From: CAZPKH01 sp964407165
GTDB taxonomy: Bacteria; Bacteroidota; Bacteroidia; Bacteroidales; Muribaculaceae
Assembly (NCBI GenBank): GCA_964407165.1
Contig: CAYOUJ010000085.1
Location: 1 to 6,048 of the forward strand
DNA length: 6,048 nucleotides
Direction: 5' to 3'
Numbering within the stretch: the stretch's first letter is position 1; each line of letters starts with the position of its first letter. The notes below the pieces were generated by a model, which worked only from the letters and a program-made list of their open reading frames with translations, was not told the origin of the DNA and ran no database searches. The position numbers were made by a program, and so were the translations under genes. Below are positions 1 to 6,000 of the stretch, piece by piece.

Positions 1-1
1 G

Positions 2-34
2 AAAAAAGCCAGTCAGAAATCTTCTGACTGGCTT
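2..34 (-). terminator. Intrinsic terminator of the tRNA-Ser gene
   Basis: A perfect 13-bp inverted repeat (6-18 against 22-34) closes a 3-base loop at 19-21. Read on the minus strand, the hairpin runs into a T tract formed by the A run at 2-7, two of whose bases also close the stem. It starts four bases after the tRNA discriminator base, so it should end the tRNA-Ser transcript and leave a very short 3' trailer. No other minus-strand gene lies between it and the tRNA. Confidence 0.9.
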
Positions 35-38
35 GTTG

Positions 39-125
39 CGGAAAGACAGGGATTCGAACCCTGGGACCCCGCAAGGGGTCAACGGTTTTCGAGACCGCCC
101 CGATCGACCACTCCGGCATCTTTCC
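39..125 (-). tRNA. tRNA-Ser (anticodon CGA)
   Basis: The minus strand folds as a class II tRNA. The acceptor stem is GGAAAGA (125-119) pairing with TCTTTCC (46-40), and the discriminator base is G (39), as expected for serine. The anticodon stem is GCGGT/ACCGT around the 7-base loop CTCGAAA, which gives anticodon CGA and reads codon UCG. A long variable arm with a 6-bp stem (GACCCC-TTGC-GGGGTC) is typical of tRNA-Ser. The T arm contains GGTTCGAATCC. CCA is not encoded: the bases after the discriminator are CAA, so the CCA end must be added by nucleotidyltransferase. The gene stands alone, with its own promoter and terminator. Confidence 0.97.
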
Positions 126-148
126 TTGGCATGGCGTAAAAGCGAGTG

Positions 149-156
149 CAAAGATA
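149..156 (-). promoter_or_regulatory. Bacteroidota -7 promoter element for tRNA-Ser
   Basis: On the minus strand 156-149 reads TATCTTTG, an exact match to the Bacteroidota primary-sigma -7 consensus TAnnTTTG. It lies 23 bases upstream of the tRNA 5' end, which suits a short 5' leader. I see no good TTG -33 element at the usual distance (about 175-180); the bases there are C/T-rich. The call therefore rests on the -7 motif and its position. Confidence 0.65.
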
Positions 157-230
157 CGAATAAGTGGGGGAAAAGGAGTGCCGGGGTGTGTTAAAAATAC
201 TTAATCAGTGGCTCCGAAGGCACGGGGTGG

Positions 231-256
231 GGAATTTTTCCGCCGATCGGTGCGTA
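231..256 (+). promoter_or_regulatory. Candidate ECF-type promoter of the sigma operon
   Basis: GGAAT (231-235) followed 17 bases later by CGTA (253-256) resembles the GGAAC / CGTC-type -35 and -10 pair used by many ECF sigma factors. It would place transcription start about 10-15 bases before the ATG at 274. No TAnnTTTG element is seen on the plus strand of this spacer. If real, it would suggest that the sigma factor drives its own operon, but both motifs are short and partial and could be chance. Confidence 0.25.
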
Positions 257-273
257 TTATGTAGTGTAAAGCA

Positions 274-762
274 ATGGAACGAATGTCACAGACAAAAGAG
301 TTTAACGAACTGCTGGAGCGCTACGGGCCGATAGTCAACAAGGTGTGCTATTTCTATGCCGCCGACGTTGACAATTTCAACGACCTGCGGCAGGAGGCGC
401 TCATCAATCTCTGGCGCGCGACAGACTGCGTGCCGCCGGAGGCTGCGCGGTCGACATGGGTGTATCGCATCGCGCTCAACTCGTGCGTGAGCTATTTCCG
501 CAAGACGCGGCGTCACCTGGGCGCAGAGCCGATAGAGAACCACCCGGAGCTGATCACCGACGACGACGCCCGAGCGGAGCTGCTGCGGGAGATGTACGCG
601 ATGATCAACCTCCTGGGCGACGTCGACAAGGCCATCATACTCATGTGGCTCGACGGCTACGAATACGACGCCATCGCCGAGGTGGTGGGCATGGGCAAGG
701 GAACCGTCGGCACCCGCATCTACCGCATCAAACAGCAGCTCCAGCGAATGGCTGACAAGTAA
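274..762 (+). CDS. RNA polymerase sigma factor, ECF (sigma-70) family
   Basis: The 162-residue protein has the two-domain ECF layout and length. The sigma2 domain covers about residues 14-80: DLRQEALINLWRA (37-49) matches region 2.2, which contacts core polymerase, and TWVYRIALNSCVSYFRKTRR (61-80) matches regions 2.3-2.4, which melt and read the -10 element. An acidic linker (about 92-102) leads to sigma4 at about 105-158, where YDAIAEVVGMGKGTVGTRIY (131-150) is the helix-turn-helix that reads the -35 element. There is no extra C-terminal domain. An in-frame ATG at 283 (MSQTKEF...) is an equally good start, and no clear ribosome-binding site decides between them. The stop is followed at once by a decamer repeat cluster and then by a membrane-protein gene on the same strand, so this is probably a sigma/partner operon. 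The regulon cannot be read from the window. The convergent susCD pair is a possible target but lacks the usual divergent or upstream sigma/FecR arrangement. Confidence 0.93.
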   Translation: MERMSQTKEFNELLERYGPIVNKVCYFYAADVDNFNDLRQEALINLWRATDCVPPEAARSTWVYRIALNSCVSYFRKTRRHLGAEPIENHPELITDDDARAELLREMYAMINLLGDVDKAIILMWLDGYEYDAIAEVVGMGKGTVGTRIYRIKQQLQRMADK

Positions 763-807
763 TCGATAACACTCGATAATCATCGATAGTCTGTCGATAA
801 TAATCGA
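763..807. repeat. Decamer repeat cluster (TCGATAAY) after the sigma gene
   Basis: Copies of TCGATA or TCGA start at 763, 773, 783, 794 and 804, with spacings of 10, 10, 11 and 10 bases. Copies 1, 2 and 4 read TCGATAAC or TCGATAAT, copy 3 is TCGATAG, and copy 5 is degraded to TCGAAAA. The first copy begins at the base after the sigma-factor stop codon, and the cluster fills most of the 60-base gap to the next gene. All copies have the same orientation and I find only weak 5-bp hairpins. It uses the same unit as the array at 1359-1432. Confidence 0.85.
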
Positions 808-822
808 AAAAACCTTAAGATT

Positions 823-1356
823 ATGGATCTTGATAACATTAAGTCACAGTGGGCGCAAAACTCCTCGCCCATGCGCAACATAGACCCGGCGACGCGCACC
901 GAGGCCATGCGCCGCCGCCAGACCTCGCTCGACACCCTCGAGCGTCATTACCGCTGCCTGGCCACGGCGGCGCCGCTGCTGGCCGTGGGCACCGCCATCT
1001 GCCTTACCGACCTTACAGGCAATGCCTGGATGACCACGGCGTTTGTGTTCTTCATCGTGCTGGCCGGAGCCATGGACTTGGGGCTGCTGAGGCGCGTGCG
1101 GCGCATACGTCCCTCGGAGATGCCGGTGGGCGAGGTGGCCCGCGAGGCCGCGGAGTGCCGACACCGCCACCACCTGTGCCAGCTGATACTCATACCCTGC
1201 GCGCTGCTGCTGATAGGGTGGCTCGCCGCCAGCATGATAGACGAGTGGGACGTGCTCGCCGGCATAGCCTGCGGCGCCGCCGTCGGCCTGACGATAGGAC
1301 TCCTTCAATACCGCAAGATGATGAAAGCCTACAAAAAACTTACCGCCACCGAGTAA
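823..1356 (+). CDS. Four-TM membrane protein, probable sigma-factor partner
   Basis: The 177-residue protein begins MDLDNIKSQW, which resembles the N-termini of small proteins often encoded after ECF sigma factors in Bacteroidales (from memory). A soluble N-terminal part (1-45), rich in charged residues and possibly helical, precedes four hydrophobic segments at about 46-62, 68-90, 119-139 and 143-163. Arg-rich stretches after segment 2 (RRVRRIR, 90-96) and the Lys-rich tail suggest both ends and the central loop are cytoplasmic. The central loop ends in C112-x-H-x-H-H-x-C119, a Cys/His cluster at the membrane face that might bind metal or sense redox state. By position, an anti-sigma or sensor role for the upstream sigma factor is plausible. 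It has neither the FecR architecture nor a recognisable HxxxCxxC zinc anti-sigma motif. The gene lies 60 bases after the sigma gene and is bracketed by decamer arrays. The frame is well supported but the function is inferred from context only. Confidence 0.8.
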   Translation: MDLDNIKSQWAQNSSPMRNIDPATRTEAMRRRQTSLDTLERHYRCLATAAPLLAVGTAICLTDLTGNAWMTTAFVFFIVLAGAMDLGLLRRVRRIRPSEMPVGEVAREAAECRHRHHLCQLILIPCALLLIGWLAASMIDEWDVLAGIACGAAVGLTIGLLQYRKMMKAYKKLTATE

Positions 1357-1358
1357 CA

Positions 1359-1432
1359 TCGATAATCATCGATAATCATCGATAATAATCGATAATAATC
1401 GATAATAATCGATTGTTATCGATGATTGTCGA
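1359..1432. repeat. TCGATAATMA decamer array forming a 25-bp hairpin
   Basis: TCGA recurs exactly every 10 bases at 1359, 1369, 1379, 1389, 1399, 1409, 1419 and 1429. Units 1-2 read TCGATAATCA and units 3-5 TCGATAATAA. Units 6-8 (TCGATTGTTA, TCGATGATTG, TCGA) are the same motif in reverse complement. As a result 1369-1393 pairs with 1408-1432 over 25 bp around a 14-base loop. The only non-Watson-Crick pairs are 1373/1428 and 1386/1415, both T opposite G. In plus-strand RNA these are G·U pairs; in minus-strand RNA they would be A·C mismatches. The array starts two bases after the stop of the membrane-protein gene and ends just before a terminator. Confidence 0.9.
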
Positions 1433-1438
1433 GAGAAA

Positions 1439-1480
1439 TCAGCAGGGGCCGCACCACCGGTGCAGCCCCTCTGAGTTTTT
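1439..1480 (+). terminator. Intrinsic terminator between convergent operons
   Basis: A 15-bp interrupted stem spans 1439-1474: 1439-1442 pair with 1471-1474, 1444-1449 with 1465-1470, and 1451-1455 with 1459-1463. It has one bulged base (1443), one C/A mismatch (1450/1464) and a 3-base loop. Five T residues (1476-1480) follow, giving a good terminator for the plus-strand sigma operon. Read on the minus strand the mismatch becomes a G·U pair and the stem is followed by TTTCTCTC, so it may also end the susCD transcript, whose last stop lies 25 bases away. Confidence 0.8.
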
Positions 1481-1499
1481 GAAGCGGAAAGTCACTGAG

Positions 1500-2972
1500 T
1501 TATTGCGGGCGGACAGAAGCCCAGTCGTTCTGGGTGACGCCTGCGTTGGTGTTGATCTCGTCGGCGGGGATGGGGAACACCTGGTCGGAGATCTTGTAGT
1601 TGGTGTAGGTGTACTTCGCATCGGGAGCGCCGTAGGCAAACACCTCTGCGCTGACATCCCAGCGACGGAGGTCATAGAGGCGGAAGCCCTCCTGGAAGAG
1701 CTCACGTGCGCGCTCCTCCTGGACGAATGCGAAGATCTCAGAGGCGCTGGTGGGCAGGTCGCTGACAGAGCCAATCTCCGGGTTGCGGTGGGCGACTACG
1801 AAGAGCGCCTCGGCAGCCTTTGCGGCGTCGCCCATCTTGGCGTATGCCTCGGCCTGGATGAGGAACATCTCGGGGGCGTTGACTATGTAGTTGGTGGCGT
1901 AGGCGGGGTTGCCGACGCCGAAGCAGCCGAACTTGCCGCCGGCATATACGGGCTTGATGTCGGTGGAAGTGGCGCCCATGTCCATGATGGCGCGGCGGCA
2001 GTCGTTGGCGCCGTACATTGCCATGAGCTTGGGAGCGGGGCTGAAGTTGTAGGTGGTCCAGAGGGTGCCGCAGGAGTTGGCGCTCCAGTTGTTGTTGGCG
2101 TTGATGGCCAGGGCGAACATGCTCTCGGTGTTGGTGCCGATGCCGGCGTAGAGGGCATAGTAGGAGGCGTCGTCGTAGGCCAGGGAGGTGATGCCGGAGG
2201 CCTCGATGGCTGCGGCGGCATACTGTGCGGCCTCGGAGTAGTTCTCCATGTAGAGCTGGGCGCGGGCCACGAGTCCGAGGGCGGCGGCGTAGTTCCAGTA
2301 GTAGAGGTCGCCCTGATCGAAGCCGGCCTGCTCGAAGCATGTGACGGCGCTCTTGCAGTCATTGACGATGGCAGCCCAGGTCTCGCCGTTGGTGGCGCGG
2401 CTGACCTTGTCGTTGACGCCGATGGGCGCGTCGGCTATTACCAAGCCCGGCATCGAGGAGAAGTCCTGGCCGTTGACCTTGATCTGGTGGCAGTAGATGT
2501 TGGCCAGCATCATGCGGGCGTAGCCGCGCATTGCGTATGCCTCGGCCTTGTACTCCATCAGCACTTCCTGCTCGTCGGCGGGCACGCTCTCGTAGATGTT
2601 GTCGACGGCGTTGATGACGCGGGTGGCCTGGTCTACGGTGCGGTAGCCGCGATACCAGATGTAGGTGAGGTAGGTGTCGGTTTCGGTGTAGTTGAAGCGG
2701 TAGAGCGCGTCCTGGTGGCCCGTGTCGCCGTTCCAGTAGGAGATGTCGGAGGCCACGTCGCCGATCATGGTCGAGTAGTTGCCGGCGAAGTAGTAGTAGA
2801 ACAGCGTGTAGTAGGTACCGTTCAGGGCGTAACCGATCTTGGTGGTGTTGTCGAGGGCGGTCTCTGAGTCGACGGCGTTCGACATGTCGGTGTCGAGGAA
2901 GCTGTCGCCGCAGCCGGTGAGCGATCCGGCCACGAGCAGGGCTGCCAACGCTTTGATATATATCTTTTTCAT
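1500..2972 (-). CDS. SusD/RagB-family outer-membrane lipoprotein
   Basis: The 490-residue protein, a normal length for the family, is the surface substrate-binding partner of the SusC-like channel encoded upstream. Residues 1-20 are a lipoprotein signal with lipobox LTGC. Cys21 should be lipidated, and CGDSFLD (21-27) is the usual start of mature SusD proteins. The N-terminal SusD-like domain includes the helical segment YAMRGYARMMLANIYCH (146-162), part of the TPR-like scaffold. The C-terminal SusD/RagB domain shows APEMFLIQAEAYAKMGD (366-382), ERARELFQEGFRLYDLRRW (420-438) and the terminal FPIPADEINTNAGVTQN (466-482). All are family hallmarks. Trp, Tyr and Asn are frequent (for example NANNNWSANS, 291-300), as expected of a glycan-binding surface, but no substrate can be assigned. 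The gene starts 70 bases after the susC stop, almost certainly in one operon. No Shine-Dalgarno is evident. The stretch LFVVAHRNPE (390-399) departs from the more usual LNxVRxRA in this region. Confidence 0.97.
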   Translation of the reverse strand: MKKIYIKALAALLVAGSLTGCGDSFLDTDMSNAVDSETALDNTTKIGYALNGTYYTLFYYYFAGNYSTMIGDVASDISYWNGDTGHQDALYRFNYTETDTYLTYIWYRGYRTVDQATRVINAVDNIYESVPADEQEVLMEYKAEAYAMRGYARMMLANIYCHQIKVNGQDFSSMPGLVIADAPIGVNDKVSRATNGETWAAIVNDCKSAVTCFEQAGFDQGDLYYWNYAAALGLVARAQLYMENYSEAAQYAAAAIEASGITSLAYDDASYYALYAGIGTNTESMFALAINANNNWSANSCGTLWTTYNFSPAPKLMAMYGANDCRRAIMDMGATSTDIKPVYAGGKFGCFGVGNPAYATNYIVNAPEMFLIQAEAYAKMGDAAKAAEALFVVAHRNPEIGSVSDLPTSASEIFAFVQEERARELFQEGFRLYDLRRWDVSAEVFAYGAPDAKYTYTNYKISDQVFPIPADEINTNAGVTQNDWASVRPQ

Positions 2973-2997
2973 AACTTGTTGCTGTTTGATAAGTTAT
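2971..2997 (-). promoter_or_regulatory. Small hairpin over the susD start codon
   Basis: ATAACTT (2971-2977) is an exact inverted repeat of AAGTTAT (2991-2997), with a 13-base loop. In the minus-strand mRNA this 7-bp stem ends within the susD ATG (2972-2970), so it could partly cover the start codon and tune SusD yield relative to SusC. The stem is A/U-rich and weak, and a chance inverted repeat in an A+T-rich spacer is a real alternative. Confidence 0.3.
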
Positions 2998-3042
2998 ATG
3001 AAATATAGTTTAGGATAAAGCTGTGAGAGGCTTTAGGCTAAT

Positions 3043-6000
3043 TTAGAAGGTGATCTGTACGCCGCCGGTGAAGGTGAACACTGCCGGATACTGGAAGGCG
3101 ATGACGCCGTTGGCGTAGGTGTCGGGGTTGTAGCCGGTGAAGCTGGAGGCGGTCCAGGTGTGGATGTTGTCGAAGTTGGTGAAGAAGCGTACCTTCTCCA
3201 TGCATGCCTTGCGGGTGATCTTCTGCGGCAGGGTGTAGCCGATGGTGAGGTTGCTGAAGCGCAGGTAGCTGCCGTTCATGAGCCAGCGGCTCGAGGTCTG
3301 CGTGGCATAGTACGGGTCACCGTAGATATACTGCGGATACTCGGCGTTGGGGTTGTCCTCGGTCCACGAGTTCTTCACGATGTCCTCAAGGGGTGTGTAG
3401 AAGCTCATGCCGCGGCCGGTGAAGCGGGCGCCGGCATCGTAGACCTTGCCGCCGATGCGGTAGTTGAACTGTGCGGAGGCGTCGAAGCCGTAGCCGCGGA
3501 AGCTGACGCCGAACGCGCCGTAGACCTTGGGGTCGGCGGAGCCGACATAGCGCTTGGCGGCGGCGGTGTAGTCTTCGGTGGTCTCGTCACCTTCCTCGTT
3601 GAGGTACCACATAGGCTTGCCGTTCTCCTTGTTGACGCCGGCATACTCCTTCATGTAGAACTGGTAGTAGGGATGGCCCTCCTCGATGATGCGGTAGGTG
3701 CCCTCGATGGCGCCGTCGGCCAGCTTGACTACGCGGTTCTTGTTCCAGGTCAGGTTGCCGAACACGTTGACGGCGATGTCCTTGTTGGTGAAGACGGTGG
3801 CGTTGATGCCGTACTCGATACCGGTGTTGCGCATCTTGCCGATGTTCTTGTAGACGCTCGAGAAGCCGGTGGTCATGGAGACGGGCACGCTGTAGAGTGC
3901 GTCGGAGGTGTCTTCGTTGTAGAAGTCGAAGGTCATGTGCACGCGGTTGATGAAGCTGAGGTCGAAGCCGACGTCAAACTTGCGCGAGGTCTCCCAGCTG
4001 AGGTCGGGGTTGGCAACCTGTGCGGGCACCATGCCGGGGACGCCGTTGTAGTTGTAGCCGAGGGTGTAGTATCCGCGGGAAGCGTAGAGCGAGGGGAGAG
4101 CCTGGTTACCGACGGTACCGTAGCTGATGCGGAGGGCGGCGTTGGTGATGGTGGGCGAGACGGGCTCGAAGAACTTCTCCTGGCTCATGCGCCACTTGGC
4201 GCCGACGCTCCAGAAGTTACCCCAGCGCTTGTCGGAGCCGAAGACGGAGCTGCCGTCACGGCGGAAGCTTGCCGAGAGGTAGTAGCGGTTGTCGTAGGCG
4301 TAGTGTGCGTCGATGAAGTACGAGGCGAGACGGCTCTCTTCGGCGTAGTACTCAGAGTCAGACCACGAGCCGGCGGTAGCCAGGTCGCGCATGCCGGAGT
4401 CGGCGAAGGGGAAGTCCATGCCGCACACGTAGGTGTAGTGCATGTCGTAGCGCTGCATCTCCTGGCCGAGGAGGACGCTCACGTCGTTGACCTTGTTGAA
4501 AGTCCAGTCCCAGCCGATGGTGTTGGTCCACGTCAGGGTGCTGTGGCGGGAGTCATACTTCTGGCCCAGGCCGTTGTAGTCCATGCCCTGGGGGTTGTAG
4601 ACGGCGCTCCAGTAGTTGTACTGGCTCTGGTCGATGATGTTGGCGCCGAAGTTGGTCTTGATCCAGATGCCGTAGGGCAGGCTCACGCGCAGCCACGGGT
4701 TCATGTTGATGGTCTGGTTGGTGGTCTGGTTGAGATCGCCGAGGTCTTCGTCGTTGACGGCCAGCGGGTTGTAGTAGTTGATGTAGGCATACTGCCCGTC
4801 AGCGGTGTAGAAGGGGGTGAAAGGATCCATGTTGGTCACTGCCGACACCATCGGGTTGGAGAACGAGCCGCTGGTGCTCTGGGAGAAGGCGTTGTTCTTG
4901 CTGTACGAATAGGAGGCGTTCACGCCGGCCATGAACCACTTGTAGGTGGTGTCGATGTTCAGGCGCCCGCCGTAGCGCATGTTGCTGGAGTTGATGATGA
5001 CACCGTCGTTGTCGGTGTAGTTGAGGGAGGCGAAGTAGTTGGTGCCTCCGTTGGTGCCGTTGAAGCTGACGTTGTACTCCTGGAAGTAGGCGGTGCGGGT
5101 GACCTTGTCAGCCCAGTTGTAGCTGCTTACGCCGTCCCAGCCGAAGTAGCTGTTGGCCAGGTAGTCGTAGGCCTCGTCGTAGGTGTAGCCGTAGCGGGCG
5201 GCGAAGCCGCGGGCGAAGAGGTCCATCGTCTGCGAGGCGTTGGCATACTTCATGTTGTTGTTGGCCACGGCGGTGAGGCCCTGCTTGATCTCGAGGTTGA
5301 GCTGGAACTTGCTGTTGCCGCCCTTCTTGGTGGTGATGACGATGACGCCGTTTGCTGCGCGCGAGCCGTAGATGGCCGTGGCGGCTGCGTCCTTCAGGAC
5401 GGTCACGCTCTCGATGTCGTTGGGGTTGTAGGCGGCCATCGGGTCAAACGAGTTGTTGTTGGTGTTGTCGTCGTTTGAGCCGTACATGTTGTCGGCCGTG
5501 GAGTTGACGGGGATGCCGTCGACCACGTACAGAGGCTGCGAGGAGCTTGACAGGGATCCCATGCCGCGGACGAATACCGACGACCACTGGCCGGGCATGC
5601 TTGTCGAGGTGTTGCGGGTGAAGCCGGTGACGGCGCCCTCGAGGCTCTTGACGAAGTTGAAGTCAGAGTTTTTCTCGATGGTCTCGGGACCGACTACAGA
5701 GGCGGCGCCGGTGAAGGCGGCCTTGCGGGTGGAGCCGTAGCCGGTGACGACTACCTCATCGAGCTGGTTGGCGTCGCCCTGCAGGGCGATTACCATGTTG
5801 GGGCTGATCGTGACGGTCTGTCCGACCATGCCAACGTAGTTGACGGTGACCGTCGTGGCCCCCGCAGGTACCTTGGTGATGGTGAATCGTCCGTTCACGT
5901 CTGTAACTGTTGCCACGCTGGTGCCGGTGATGGCGACCGTTGCGCCTATGATAGGCTCATTGTCGTCGGCCGACACTACTTGTCCCGAGACAGTCGACTG

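Noticed and set aside
39..125. tRNA-Ser 3' end as an integration (att) site
   Set aside because: No integrase gene, and no direct repeat of the tRNA 3' end is seen elsewhere in the window.
256..263. ATTATGTA-region as a TAnnTTTG promoter for the sigma gene
   Set aside because: It lacks the TTTG block and any matching -33 element. The similarity is too weak to list.
844..1359. 171-codon minus-strand frame opposite the membrane-protein gene, and a similar one opposite the sigma gene (286-783)
   Set aside because: Both are antisense shadows of supported genes and lack domain features of their own.
1359..1432. CRISPR array
   Set aside because: The period is only 10 bases with no unique spacers, and units near the 3' end are inverted.
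1413..2867. 484-codon open frame on the plus strand opposite susD
   Set aside because: The translation is a Val/Gly/Ala/Asp/His-rich low-complexity chain with no recognisable domain, as expected from the antisense of a G+C-rich gene. Its ATG lies in the decamer array and the frame runs across the terminator. The opposite strand encodes an unmistakable SusD.
3160..5478. 772-codon open frame on the plus strand opposite susC
   Set aside because: It has the same biased Val/Gly/Ala/Glu/Asp composition and no domain or signal, and it lies fully inside a clear SusC gene. Its length reflects the lack of stop-generating codons in the sense gene, not coding.
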